Below are positions 25,751 to 39,700 of a DNA stretch of 64,000 bases, piece by piece. A model generated the notes under the pieces. The model was not told the origin of the DNA. It saw nothing but the letters and a program-made list of their open reading frames with translations, and made no database searches. How positions within the stretch are numbered: the stretch's first letter is position 1; each line of letters begins with the position of its first letter. Origin of the DNA: Anagrus nilaparvatae. Lineage: Eukaryota; Arthropoda; Insecta; Hymenoptera; Mymaridae. The DNA lies in the NCBI GenBank assembly GCA_022575985.1, contig JAKSXM010000137.1, positions 26,430,001 through 26,494,000 of the forward strand, read 5' to 3'. Made by a program: the position numbers and the translations under genes.

Positions 25751-26700
25751 TATGGGTGGTTTTCACAGGAACAGTATATACATAGTGTCCCAACCTCGTA
25801 TATCCGAAACAAAAGCTCTTTTGTTTTTTTTTTCTTTTAAAAAGTTAATAATTGAGTTTTTTTCAAAGTCCAAATCAACTGCGCGTATATTGGTGAGTTA
25901 AAGAAAAAGTTTTCTTGAGCCTATGTGTTCAAAATGTCAAAAACGTCCGCTGTCCTTTTGCTTAACTATAAACTTTGAGTAGTAACACACGGCTTAAAAT
26001 TTGAATTTAAATTTTCCTGTTGGGTGCATATGACGTACGTATTTAGGTCCCAAAAATTCATTTTTTTCCACGAAAAAAATTTTTATGCATTGCTCTTAGA
26101 GTATCGTCGTATTCAAGTCTGTCCCACGGTTTTAGCTATTTTTAAGCTTTCCACCATTTTCATAGTGCGCAGTCTATATTTATGCTCTTGAAAGCTCTTT
26201 CGTAATTTTTTTCCTACTTAACTACTCATATATGAACCGTGGAAAACTTAAAGTTTGGATAATAAAAGGTTTAACAAAGAAAATTTTTAATTTAAAATTT
26301 TTAAAACGCTTATACAAAATAAAAATGTCAAAAACGTCCGGGTAGTTTTCTCAAAGTGTATGCAATATTTTACTTAATACATCTTGTTCAGTAACGTGTT
26401 TTGATGAAAAAACAAGGTAGCCAAAGTTAGAGAAAATTTTGTGGCTTCAATTAAAAGCTATTTAAATATTAGTCTGGAAATGTCAAAAACGTCCGTGTCA
26501 AAAACGTCCGCAAAAATAAAAAATCCTATATAAGAATAACACGTAAAAATTTATTTTTATGTTTGTAGCAGTACCATTGCAAATTTTAGGTTATTTGGAC
26601 CTTGAAAAACATAAAACTACAAAAAAAATTGAAAAAAAGATAATAAGTGTTGGGTCGTAAATGATGTTAAAATATACTGTTTCTGTGAAAAGCACTCATA
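25751..26700. mobile_element. Non-autonomous element, 950 bp, with 28-bp terminal inverted repeats
   Basis: 'tatgggtggttttcacagga...acagtata' (25751-25778) pairs with the complement of 26673-26700 with about three mismatches. TA flanks both ends. The interior has four exact copies of TGTCAAAAACGTCCG (25935, 26326, 26481, 26496). No coding sequence. Confidence 0.7.
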
Positions 26701-27267
26701 TATCACTCTGCAGGGGATAAAGGATTTCTAAACCAGTTTATTAATTTACATGAATAGCTAAAATGTCATATACTTACGTCATGAAATATGGCTTAGAAAA
26801 AAACTAGTTGTAAATGCGTATTAAATTTTTATTGAATTCTATAAATTTACTTTTAAGATTTTTTAGGTACAAAATAGTTTATTTAAGTTTTTTGGAATCA
26901 AAAGCTTTTTAATATATTTTTTGAGAAATGCTTTTATTATAATGAATCTTCGGGTAACAATGATACTAGTATAATTTCCAAAACTTTAAAAATCAAATAT
27001 CAAAAATTAAACGACATCCTCTTATATTAGTTAAAACTTATTTCTATAACTTTTAGGTAAAACGCGAAAATTTATGTTAACTGACAATAAATTATAATTA
27101 TTAATTAGATTTTACGTATATCTCGGTGTATCTACAAAAATTTACTGAAAAAAGACTCATAACTTGCGAATTTTACTACACACCCTTAAAAAGGCGTGTT
27201 TTTTAATAACTTCGGAATCAGTGAATTAGAAATCCCTTAATAGAGTCTCATCTTGGTTGCCTAAAAA
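26701..27267. other. AT-rich intergenic DNA
   Basis: Nothing recognised between two repeat elements. Confidence 0.4.
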
Positions 27268-27555
27268 TTTATAACCGGTTTGTGTAACTACACAACCAAC
27301 GAACATGGAACATGTTCACTCGTAACAGTAATAAATCCAAAAACCGAAATTACAATAAATCTCGAAATATAAATTATCATAAGTCCATAAACTTTAAGTA
27401 TTCTCCCTAACTCCCACTTCAAATTATTCTAAGTCCCTAAATCGAAAATATTCTAAGTCCATTTCACCACCCCCCCTAAAACGTCACTTTTTCACCCCTC
27501 CCCCTTTCGAGCCAGACTTTTTCAAATACCCCATCCAATGAACATGTTCCATGTT
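27268..27555. mobile_element. Dispersed repeat family, copy 2, with GGAACATGTTCC ends
   Basis: Same family as 17185-17651. CATGGAACATGTTCA is at 27304-27318 and its complement at 27539-27553. It is shorter than copy 1 by internal deletion, chiefly of the C-rich and middle parts. Confidence 0.75.
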
Positions 27556-27985
27556 AAAACGACCCCCCTCCGTAGTTAGATTGGGGTATTAAATACCTTT
27601 CGGCTAAAAAAATCTTTTTAATTGTATAAAACTTCCCTCGAAGTTAAAATACTATTTTTTTAAAATATTAGTATTTTCACCCCAACACTTCCTTCGTAGA
27701 AAATTAGTATTTTAACCCCTCAATTCCCTCGTAGAAAAATATTTTAGCCCTAACACTTCCCTCGTAGAAAAATAGTATTTTAACCCCAACACTTCCGTAG
27801 TAGAAAATTAGTATGTATTTAATCCCTCACATCTCTCGTAGAAAATTAGTATTTTAACCCCAACACCTCCCTCGGATAAAATTAGTATTTTAATCCCCAA
27901 CACTTTTCCCTAGTAGAAAATTGGTATTTTAACCCCTCACATCTCTCGTAGAAAATTATTATTTTAACCCCAACACTTCCCTAAA
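27556..27985. repeat. Minisatellite, about 38-bp unit, roughly ten copies
   Basis: Repeats of 'cccaacacttccctcgtagaaaattagtattttaac' with point changes and small indels fill this stretch, starting directly after the preceding element. Confidence 0.85.
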
Positions 27986-29141
27986 TTTTAAAGTAATATC
28001 CCTGGATTCCTTGGTAGCTTTTTTGCCCGTAGTATACAACTACGTAAAGTAAAACGGCGGTAAACAGTGTACGTACTCCAAACGTAGAACGGAGCCTCTA
28101 CTTGCGCGAGAAAATGCGCACATTAATTTTTACAGTTACTCCGCGTTTTTATGGGGGCTTTTATAATGTAAAGCATATGGAAATAAATTAAAAATTTTAA
28201 TTGTAAAGTAATTAAAAAATATTTTTGCAAGTAATTTATATGAAATGATTCCGAATAATTTGTTTTACAATATTCAATAAAAATACAATAGTCTATTTAA
28301 ATAAATTTTAAAAATATTAATAGTTTTTGTAAGTTACTTTGGTTATGTGTGATTTTGTTTGCATTGACTACCCTTACTATAATTTGATTTTTTATTCATT
28401 TTATAAAATTAAAAAATGTCTTTTGATACTATTTTTAAGTGTATAAATAAAATCTACTTTTATTTAAATGCTTTTAGATACTTGAAATTGGAAAAATAAT
28501 GAAAAATTTTAAAATTACTTGATATTTTTTTCATTTTCCATGTTAAACAGTATAAAAAGCCCCGAGTAGCTAGTTCAGAGCCTGCCACCATGAGCGCTTA
28601 GGTAGATTTTTTCATCGCCGCGCCTACTTGCACTGCAGTGAGCGAATTCGCTTGGGACACGGAGGTAGAAGGGAGAATTGAAAAATACGGTGCTGCTCGT
28701 GGTGGAGAAATATACCGATCGGGGGGGCCGTTTTGCACACTTTAGTATGGAATTTTTTGGTAAATCTAAAAAATAAAAAAGAAAACACTATAAAAAGATA
28801 AAAATAATGTTATGGGATAATAGTTAATCTTATTATTTACAATACTTAAAACAATTTACAGATAAATTTTTATTTATAAAAAAAATATAAGCAATGCAAA
28901 TGAGGATTCCCATTGAAAGAAATGAAAAATATTGTGTAAAGCGGGTTGCATATACGTTACTTATAACCTTCTTAACATGAAAAAACTATATTTTTGAAAA
29001 AAGATTTTAAAAGTATACCAAGTATTTTATGAAAATTAGTTTCTAAAAACAATTTTGCATAAGTAGAAAAAAAAATTTGCAAAAATCGACCAGAAATTAC
29101 TTTAAAAAACTGAAATACTAAATTTTCATGTACATTTCATA
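27986..29141. other. Intergenic with two GC-richer patches
   Basis: Patches at about 28020-28160 and 28555-28740 stand out from the AT-rich background. Part of the second ('gaggtagaagggagaattga ... gctgctcgtggtgg') resembles, in inverted orientation, 44030-44080 inside the element at 42997-44087, so it is probably a related repeat. No gene seen. Confidence 0.45.
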
Positions 29142-32034
29142 TGAACAGCGGAGCTGTAATAATTTGGCCCGCAGAGGAAATTGAAAATGAAAATTCGAGC
29201 AGGATTTTTATATAGGCGATAGCGCGTTGCTATTTTATGCACGAATCTCGATTATCTCAATAGCGCGTCCAATATTTTCCGAGAAAATGCAGTTTTTCCA
29301 AAAGTTCATCCCGCGGTGATTAAACGCTGTTATCACTGCAAAAAATAATTAAAAAAATTTTGTTTTGTTGAAAATATCAATGTTTTTGATAGCGCGTTCA
29401 TCCCGCCTAAGAAAGAACCATTAAAAACAATAATTTTGTTAATTATTAACAAATTTTAAATAAATAATAAAAATAGTGCACGCCTGCGCGTGGTTGGAAA
29501 AAATAGTGCAGTTAAATTTCTTTCTCATAGATGTCGGCTGCTGTAATTTCGCTAATATCATATATGGGTAACGTATTGTAATGTATATATGCTGGCTATA
29601 GCACATATATTGTATGAGTATGTATTAGTATTTGCAATTTAGTAACTTTTGGGTAAAACTGTTAAAACCGACAACAGGGCGGTAATTTAACTTTTTATTA
29701 AAACATAGGTAATTCTGCATTTTAAAATATTATAAAGCTCATTGCTTATATGCCCTTTAATTTTTCGCTAAAATATATTTAATATTAAGTTACATAAAAA
29801 TATATAAATAATTAAATGTTACTTGAGAATATTATAATGACATAATATAAAAGTCACAAAAATGTAAGAAGAATTTAAAACGGTAAATAACATAAAAATG
29901 TAAATGAGGATGACTTGTCCAGGAAAATCTAAAACAATTACGTCACAAGTTGTTTGTCGGCTTCTCATTGCAGCTGCACTTATCGAAGCCTCCAAAAACT
30001 AGAAGAGATTATTAAAAACAATAGGGCCTGTCCAGGGGAAGGGATGGATCTCAACGGCAGCATTCCAGAAGGCACCGACGACGCGGCACTTCGTATCCGG
30101 CTTTCAAAGAACTTACATTCATCTTAAAAGTCAATAAATAGTCAATTACATTTTAACATAAAAATACGAAGTCTCTTCATTTATAAAATACCTAAAATTA
30201 TTCCCGTACATTAGAGTTGTAGTTTTCATACTAATCGCGAATTGAACAATTACGCGCTCTTTTGCAAAGTAACTATAAAATAAACTAGCCAAAATACCGA
30301 ACATAACAGTATACGTGATAAAAATCTCCCGGAAGTTCGGCTTTATAACAAAAAGCGCATAATTCAAATATTTATTAATAAAATAAATAAATAATGCTTG
30401 TTTAAAAATTATTTTAATTTTTTTCTACTAATTTCTTAATAGTAGAAAATATAACGTTAATAGTTTGGGTTTGAGGTTTGACCATAAAATATTGTACGTG
30501 TTAAAAAACTTCAGACAGTTCTAAAGGACTGCTTATGCAATTTAAAACCAAATTTTTAATAATTCTAAGCCCAATTTTTTTATTATTATTATTATGAATA
30601 TTTATTTGCCAACTACAAAATATTTTAACACACTCAATTGTCAATTGTTTACAGAAAGTTAATATAATTTACAATATATATAAATAATAATAATATAATT
30701 TTATTTATTCAAGCTTAGGATTTATTATGTTGCAAGTTTTTTCTTATTTTCAAATATATATTATATAAATTTATTTCATTTAAATAATAATTTTTACAAG
30801 TATACTTATTAAAAAAATAGTTCTAGTTGTCAATTAATAAAATATCTTTATTTTTTTATATATTTAATGAAATATGAATATTCAATAATGTTGAATATTT
30901 CATGGGTATATATTTAGACTATCTGTAAAAATATATTGCTTGAATTTTAAAGCATTTGCTAGCTGTCACGAGGACAAATGTTTATTAAAATGTTAAAAAT
31001 TCATGCTGATCACCACAAAATTTCATGATTTTAACATCCATACAAAAAAATTTATATTATAATTATAAATAAATTTTGCTTGAAAATTCAAGCAATTACT
31101 TGAATATTCAATTTATTTTTATATTGTAAATAACAAAATTCAGAATTTTTTTTCCGTTACTTATTACTTAGAAATTCTAAATAATTTTTTTCATTTTTAA
31201 TAAATATGTCTTTTATGTATGCACACCTCATAATGCACCTTGTTTTAAATGGGGTTTTTGTTTTTTTAACCTGCACTCTTTGCAATGTTGAACCTGCTTG
31301 AACAATTACTAAATGTCTTGAGGAAAAATCAAAGAAACTGTTACTGGTTAAACAGAGATTTGAATACGTATATTTTTGAGAAATTTTCTTCAAAAGATCA
31401 AAAAATTAATTTTTTTTTTTTTTTAAGCTTCAATATAGTTTAAAGTTGACGCATTTTTAGGGATATTTTATTTTTTAGTTGAGTTTAAAATTGACTTTGC
31501 TGTACAAATTATAAGGGGAAATTCAAGTATCTTTGATTTTCTCTCTTTTCAATATTTAGTTCCCAATCTGAGAACCTCTTCAAGATCTTTATTTTTTAAA
31601 ACAAATTTTTACATAAATACAAAAAATTACATAGACTTATTTTCAAATTGCATGTATATTTTGAACATCTTATTTAAAAAACTTAACTTGACATATTCCT
31701 ATTTTTTAAATTATAATGTATAAAATATTGCTATTTCATATCGTGAATTTATTATTGGCAAAAATAATTTAATATTATTAAAAAAAAAAAAACAACAAAT
31801 GTTACTATTGTATTTGGGAGTTTAAAAAACTTATTAGTTTTATATCAATTTTAGTCCAGAAAGTTTTCAAATAAATGCATTCAGGCACTTGAATTTTGGA
31901 TCGTGACTTCCTAGCATTTACCCATAAACATAAGTATTTTAGCAGGTGGGTTTTATCTCCCATAATTAGGTAAAAAACAAATTATATTATTTTTTTGCTT
32001 AAAATTGGTTTAAAAAATTATTACAAATATGTTG

Positions 32035-32250
32035 GGGACAAAGAAACCAAATTACAATCCGAGGCAAAGCGTTTATATATGGACAGGGGTTGTATACGAT
32101 TTTTCTTTGACAGTGTCGAGAAAACAAATTTTTCCGACCATTTAGCGGAAATTAGTGCATTTTTACTGCTGACATGAAAAAGTAATTCTAGAGTTTTTAT
32201 AGAGAAGGATTGCATAAGATTTTTCTTCGTCAGTTGACAAGGAAAAAAAT
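32035..32250 (+). repeat. Dispersed repeat, diverged copies
   Basis: 'atggacaggggttgtatacgatttttc' (near 32079) and 'aaggattgcataagatttttcttcgtcag' (near 32204) are related to 33082-33245 (opposite strand) and 11945-12030. It gives rise to KKNRIQPLSI-like frames that are not genes. Confidence 0.55.
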
Positions 32251-33081
32251 GTTCCTGGTCATTTTTTATTTTATTTTATTATTATTATTTTTTTTGTGAG
32301 ATATTTAACCTATTTTGGAGGATAATCTGGTATATAACACTGAAAAACAATAAATATAATTTATCCAAAACCACAAATAGTTAGCTAATATAAGTAATAA
32401 AAATTTTAAATAAAATTTTGGCCTAATGAAATCAGCTGGACTTGTACATGTATATTCCTTATAAAATCTAATACACAATCTTGTATTTACAAAACAATTT
32501 TCTGACCCTTTTGACAATTTTTTAAAATATAGTTGGGGTCTATGTGTATCTATATAAAAAAAAATAATATAGGGTATTAATAGAAATTAAGTATAAAATT
32601 TTTTTATATATGTTTATGTTAAAAAATTTTATTTTTGTATATACGCTACGGTTAAAGTATAAATTTAAATATATATATTCTTGGATTTGCGAAGCCTTCG
32701 GTTTAATCACGATTCATATATGTAACTGTAATTAAATCATGGGCTAACTTAAATAATAATGTTTTTCAATTGCTTTTTCTTTTGTTTTCATTATAATTAG
32801 AAAAAACGCCGCAAAAAATAAATGCAAATATAGAATAAGTTTTCTTAACCATGACATATATATTACTTTTAACAGATGATAAAATTTCACACGAAATTTT
32901 TTTGTGATGTTCTCATAAAATTTCATGATAATATTATATTATATGGTCCATTCCGCGTTTAATTAAATATTTTTACAAGAAAAAGAACTGAAAAATGATT
33001 TAATTTGGACCTTTTTTTCAGAAGATACAAATTTTCATGTTTAAAAAAAATTTCTTTTTCTGTACGGTAGCCACGAAAGTA

Positions 33082-33245
33082 CGATTTCCTGGCCGCTGCG
33101 CGGCCAAGGAAATCGAATTTTCTCGCTACTGTCGCAGAAAAATTTTATACGACCCTTGTCCATAAATAAAGAATGCCCCAAATCGCAGTTTACCACCCTC
33201 GGCTTCGCCTCGGAAAGTAATTTACGTGCGATTTGGGCCATTCTT
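33082..33245 (-). repeat. Dispersed repeat, GC-richer copy with a hairpin
   Basis: The - strand copy of the same family ('ttatggacaagggtcgtataa', 'ttaccttccgaggcgaag'-like). Bases 33082-33115 form a near-perfect palindrome (cgatttcctggccgc / gcggccaaggaaatcg). The spurious frame here follows from the GC content. Confidence 0.55.
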
Positions 33246-35262
33246 CACTTTTCTGGACACGAGTCGTAAATATACAGAAACTTATAGCAAAAATTAAAAA
33301 TTTTTTTTTTTAAATTTGTCCACAATTTATTTTAAAATATATAAATATATATAAATATATAATAATAAATTAAAATAAATTGAATAGAGTATAATTATCT
33401 TTATAGTGGTATTCTTTCTGAAAATATTAAAAATTTTAATGATTTATTAAAATTAACTTTATATTTCATTAATAATTATTTTTTATTTATATATAAACGA
33501 CTTAATGCAAACTTTTATTATTTTCACCTATCTTATTAAATCCCAAAAGCTGACCGAAACAGAAGTTGCGACATGCATTATTTGAGGTTCTTTTAAAATT
33601 AATTATTAATCAAGTTAGCTTTTCTTAAAAACTTGGAATATTTTACTTGAAATTTAACTCTTATTATGAATCTATGTATTCATAAAGTATTATAAATTTT
33701 TTTTTTTTAAACATTGTAAATAGTAACATTAAAATTTTGTTATTAAATTTTATATATATACTTTTACTTTACAATTAATTTATAAATCAATCATATATAT
33801 AATTATTCATATTACGTATTTAAAATTTATTACAAAAGTCATGAAAAGCCTGTTTTTTGGCATAATCTGAAAAACGAGAACATATCCTGTAGTATTCTCC
33901 AATGCTGATACTAATTTTTTTATCCTGATTTTTTATATAACCTCCTAATTAATTATTATTTTCCTGCAATTTTCAACACCCTAGCTCGAGTACAGACTAA
34001 AGCCCTTTCTAGACCTAATAATTTTTTTTTTTTAATATGTGCTTTTACTATCACAAAAAGTATTTATGGCACACAAGATTTAAAAAAACGTATTAGTCTA
34101 GAAATCTAATAAACAATTTTTTAAACCATATTTATTTATATTTAATTACTTTGTTTCTAATAATTAAATTAACTTTAAAATAAATTCAGGTATTATAAAT
34201 CAACAAAAACAAGATTCTTTTGCATAATCTTAAAAAGATTCTTTTGCATAATCTAAAAATCAAATTTTATAATAAACTCATAAAATTAATTTAATTAATT
34301 GGAACGTGAAACAGTATAGTACCTATATACTGTTTCTTCAATATAAATCAAAGTCTTTTAAATTATTTATTAAGTTAGCACACTTCTTCAAATTCATAAA
34401 TAAGAAAAAACTTGCAACATAATAAATCCTAAGCTTGAATAAATAAAATTGGGCTTAGAATTATTAAAAATTTGGTTTTAAATTGCATAAGCAGTCCTTC
34501 AGAACTGTCTGAAGTTTTTTAACATGTACGATATTTTAAGGTCAAACCTCAAACCCAAACTATTAACGTTAAGAAATTAGTAGAAAAAAATTAAAATAAT
34601 TTTTGAACAAGCATTATTTATTTAATTATTTTATTAATAAATATTTAAATTATGCGCTTTTTGTAATAAAGCCGAACTTCCGGGCGATTTTTATCACGTA
34701 TACGTTACCCATATATGATATTAGCGAAATTACAGCAGCCGACATCTATGAGAAAGAAATTTAACTGCACTATTTTTTCCAACCACGCGCAGGCGTGCAC
34801 TATTTTTATTATTTATTTAAAATTTGTTAATAATTAACAAAATTATTGTTTTTAATGGTTCTTTCTTAGGCGGGATGAACGCGCTATCAAAAACATTGAT
34901 ATTTTCAACAAAACAAAATTTTTTTAATTATTTTTTGCAGTGATAACAGCGTTTAATCACCGCGGGATGAACTTTTGGAAAAACTGCATTTTCTCGGAAA
35001 ATATTGGACGCGCTATTGAGATAATCGAGATTCGTGCATAAAATAGCAACGCGCTATCGCCTATATAAAAATCCTGCTCGAATTTTCATTTTCAATTTCC
35101 TTTGCGGGCCAAGTTATTACAGCTGAACAGCGGCCCCCCTAAGATTAAAAATACCACGTGATAACGTAAGCCGCGCCTAGTGTCACAAGCGAATATATTT
35201 TTAACGTTTCAAGCTTAAGTACCAGGAAGGACCGAGCTCCGCTCGGGTTATATCTACGTTTG

Positions 35263-36484
35263 CCCAGGAAACACGAAGATGTTCTGCGGACATCTTTAGG
35301 ACATGTCAATCCACCTTAAGATGTCTTGATAGAACATCCTAGGGACAAGTATATGATGTGTTCAGGACGTCATATTCCTGACATTTTGGACGTCCTTAGA
35401 GTGTCTTCGGCGGACAACCTGGGTACACCTAAAACATGTCCTATACATGTCCTAGAGATGTCCTGAATTATAAATTTTTTTGAATGTGTTAGGGTATCTG
35501 TGTAATATATTTATGAATTTGTGTGAATTAAAATTTATTTCTTTTGTAAATATATTATATTTTTATTAAAAGTGAAAAAATTACATAAATATTTTAAGTC
35601 CATTGTTTTTTATTCAAAAATTATAAGTCAAGAATTGATATTTTTACTATAAGTAAAACAATTAATAACTTAAAATATTTATTTAATTTTTTCTCTTTTA
35701 ATAAAAATATAATATATTTACAAAAGAAATAATTTAATAATAGGTATATGGTTTATTAAATATATTCAAATGCATATTATTTAACTAATAAAATTATTAA
35801 TTTATTTTTTTACAATTTTGGATACATTTTTTATGCCACAGATGTAAAAATTGTACAAGATAATATTAAATTGACATGCTTAATATTACAATTATAATTA
35901 AAATATTATTCAAATTATAAAATTGAAAAAATCGTTTTTTTTTTTTTAAATATTTGAATATAATACTAAAAACATAATAAACTAATAATTCACTATATTT
36001 TTTTTAAAGTTTTTGCCCAAAATTATTCTTGAAGATTTTTTTGACGATTGTTGAAATAGCACTGTGGTAATGTTAATATTATTCTAAAATGTGTAATGCT
36101 CAAATGAATAAAAATACTTTTATTAAAATGAAAAAATTTTAAATATTACAGTAAAAAAACTTATTATTTAAAATATAACTAAGAGACGCGTATTGCTCAT
36201 CACCATTCACTAACAAACATTAACCGTCCACTAATACCAAAATCACCCCTACTTTTCAAAAAATATGTAACAGAAAAGTGCGCACGCAAATTTTTCACCT
36301 TCAGATGTCTTTAGAACGTGTTTTTAACATGTCTCTTGGGTACCTTAAAAATGATGTCTCTGAAACATCTAAAAATACCATGACATCTCTAGGACACCCT
36401 AGAGACATGTTTTTGAACGTGTCCTAAAGATACCTGAGTTAAGACATCTTAGAGACACGTTGCGGACACGTTGTGTTCCCTGGG
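35263..36484. mobile_element. Non-autonomous DNA element, 1.2 kb, with CCCAGG ends and subterminal GGACATGTCC-like arrays
   Basis: The left end CCCAGGAAACAC (35263) and right end GTGTTCCCTGGG (to 36484) are inverted. Both subterminal zones (35280-35465, 36295-36470) are packed with variants of GGACATGTCC, AGATGTCTT and GACACGTT. The AT-rich middle includes a further inverted repeat around 35525-35740. No coding sequence. Confidence 0.8.
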
Positions 36485-36735
36485 TGGGTTAAGTCACATT
36501 TATTGGCATCGAATAAGTTTTCAATAAAACATAATGTAGCCCAGTACTTTTTATTATAATTGCAAAAAGTTGACCGATTTTTAAAAATCAAGTTTTGTTT
36601 TCCTCAGCCTCAAAAATTTTTCAATAATAGCATTGTTTCAACAATAGCATTTTTTTTATAATTTTTAATTAATTAATTGCGTTTATTTATTTACTTACAT
36701 TTTTTACTTTATTATGTAAATTATATAAAAACACA

Positions 36736-36766
<31 letters not shown>

Positions 36767-39700
36767 TAAAGCAATAAAAAAAAGGTCTTTTCAAGTGGGA
36801 TAATAAAAAAAAAAGAACAGATGTCTCATACATAAACATTGAAAATTAGCGAAAACACCGACAACCCCTATGTATAAGCATATGAGATGGCTGAATTAGG
36901 AAAACTCGCAGAAAACGAATTTTCACGAAATTGTGACCTATACCGATGGATTCCTTTGTTATGAAAAACTCGGAAATGCTTGATCTGAAAAAAATCGCAC
37001 CGTTGGTTCTTGAGATAGCCGATGGAAACATATAGATATGGCGCCGTTGTCTGTGTTATTCTTTGTTATTCTTTGTTATTGTTTTTATATTGTTAATTCA
37101 ATTTTAAGAATTTAAGAAAAGTTTATAGAAATTGCGAAGATAGCAAAAATTTTAATTTAAATTTATTAAAATAATTTAATAATAATGCAAATACGGTTTT
37201 ATATCTTTTATGCACCGAAAAAGAGTGTTATAATTATAAGGCATCGGAATCGATCTACTGTTGAATTATTTATTTATTTGTTTAAAAATACAGTGACACA
37301 GTTTTACGAAAAGTCTGTTTCAAAAATCTATTTCAAAATCAAAATTAATAAAAAAAGGCATTAAAATAGTATTGTTTATATGCAATATGGAAGGATACAG
37401 CATACTTAACCTTACTTTTGCTCTATTTATTTAAAGTATTTACTTTTTCTAATTTTTTAGTTTTACTTTAATTATTATTTTTAAAATTAAAATTAAAAAA
37501 AAATTGGTATAATATACAAATTTGGTTCATTTTTTTATTAACTCTAGACAAATTTAAGCAGATTAAGATAGTTCAATATGTAAAACGTGATTTTAGAGTA
37601 ACTAGTGGCCGTGCTACGGACTGGAGCAGTAAATACATGCGAAATACGGCCGTCCTACATTTATTTTGGCTACCAGGGATGTTATTTAAAAACCATACGA
37701 CATGCCTGATAACCAATTGGGAAAGCTTCTGGGTATATGTTGTCATAGATATTTTTCAACCTTAATCGTTGAACCTTATTCTCAGCTGTCAGATAGCTTA
37801 AAAAAAATGAAAAACCCACATAGTAAAATTGATCAGGCCTGAAATTGATTAAAAATGAATAAGCAGGATTTGGAAAATAGTGAGAGGTGTATTAAATAAA
37901 AAAGTCTTTTTTTGACATATAGGATGAACGTTATTAATTATTTTTTGTTCTACTTACATATTGCTGTATAATTATTACGTTTACAGTAAAATTCTTATAC
38001 AATAATATTGATATAACCTATATATACCTATATATATATTTATATAATAAATATGCAATATTCTTCATATGTTAATTATTATTATACTTATTTTAATTAA
38101 ATATATTTCATATTTTTTTTGACAATCATTCTCTTAATTCTATCAATTATACAAATATTATTTTTAGTTTTGTATCTTTTTTAATCAAAGTCGATTTTTT
38201 AATTATTATAGAGAAAATAAAAATGATAATATTTTTTTTTTTACTTGTGTACAATTATTATTATTGAAAGCTCTAAAAAAGTTTATTATTGTATTATTTT
38301 ATGATAAAAATTAGTTTTTTATTTTTATACTTTCCTTTTTAATTATTTAATTCATTTTTTTTTTAAATAATAATAATGAGTACACGAGTATCATTTTTTG
38401 TACATCATGTTTTTTATTATCGACTTTTTAAACTTAATTTTTATAAATTATTATACTTAATTTTTTAAATTAAATTTCATTTTTTTTTACGCTCACCTGT
38501 GGTGTAATTTTTTTATTTTTTTTGAGCCTCTTTCAATAATACAAATTATTTATTTGGACTATTGATTTATTATTATTATTTTTATTAATATTTCTTACAT
38601 TTTAATTATTATTGTTATTTAAAGTTACTCTTATGATTAAAAATTTTCTTAATAAATTTTTTTAAAATTATATAAAAGCACTTTTCATTGCTTAAGTTAT
38701 TTTATTTATCATACTATTCTCATTTATACGTATTATTTATCGCATCAGTTTTATTAAAAATCAAACACTTATAGCACATTATTTAACTAATTTCAAAAAA
38801 AAAGCATTTTAGCATTATTTTATAGAGTAAAGGGTGTTTTATCACTTTTTTTTTTGTTGTTCAATATTATTTTACACATTTTTTTGAGATTATTTCACGC
38901 AACTTTTTTTTCCCATTGTGCGAATCTCTAATTAATGTGGCAATATTATGGTCCACTATATTTTTAATAAATTCAGTTTTTATTATTTTATTTAGAAAAT
39001 ATACGTACGTTTGTTTTTAATTATTATAGTTTGCACATTTAAATTAATTAGTTTTTTTTTTTTTAAAGAGGATAATTTTGCATTTTTTAGACATTTATAG
39101 GCGTATATATTTATAGAAAAATGAAGGAACGATACGATTATTATTATTTTTAATTGTCATCTTTTTATAATAATCACACTATTTTTCAATAATCAGGTAG
39201 ATTTTTAATTAATCGTTATTATTGTTATTTTTATTGCAAAAAAAATATGAGATAATTCATGTTTACTGTGGTGTGTGTCTGTGTATTTTTTTGTAGAACG
39301 TATATTTACTTTTAAAAATTAAAAAAATAAAACTTATTGCGGCTCTTTTTTAACGAACTTTTTATGAAAAAAATGATACTTCTTTAATAAAAATATTGAG
39401 TACAGTTTTGGTATTATGAAGCACCATAAATTATTTTAAAATTGAGGTTCTTATTTGTGAATTATAAAGGTTACGTCAGGTAAAGCTAACCTCAAAAATT
39501 TTTTTTTCGCGCCTATTTTATTTCGTTTGTAAAATAGGATTTTCGGCACTTGTTTTGAAAATAACTATTTTAAAAAATTTTTAGAAATTGCTTGTTTTTC
39601 ATTAAAATTTTTAATTATTTTCATTTTTTTTATAAAATCTGATTACTTGCAACTCTATAAGGGTTAAGTTTACCTAACCTCTACCACTCAATAATCCTTA

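Larger units (their letters stand above)
29142..35140. repeat. Large inverted duplication, 6 kb, arms about 0.75-1.6 kb
   Basis: The left arm 29142-30752 pairs with the right arm 34388-35140. Matches include 'ggatttttatataggcgata', 'gatagcgcgttcatcccgcc' and 'gtgcacgcctgcgcgtggtt'. The left arm has about 740 extra bases (29575-30317) and about 130 more (30575-30700) that the right lacks. The spacer (30753-34387) is AT-rich with short dispersed repeats and no supported gene. Confidence 0.85.

Noticed and set aside
27556..27985. Minisatellite considered as a CRISPR-like array
   Set aside because: Units are contiguous and variable with no unique spacers; the genome is eukaryotic.
36846..37031. 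61-residue - strand frame in a GC-richer patch
   Set aside because: No motif or gene structure; more likely old repeat DNA.
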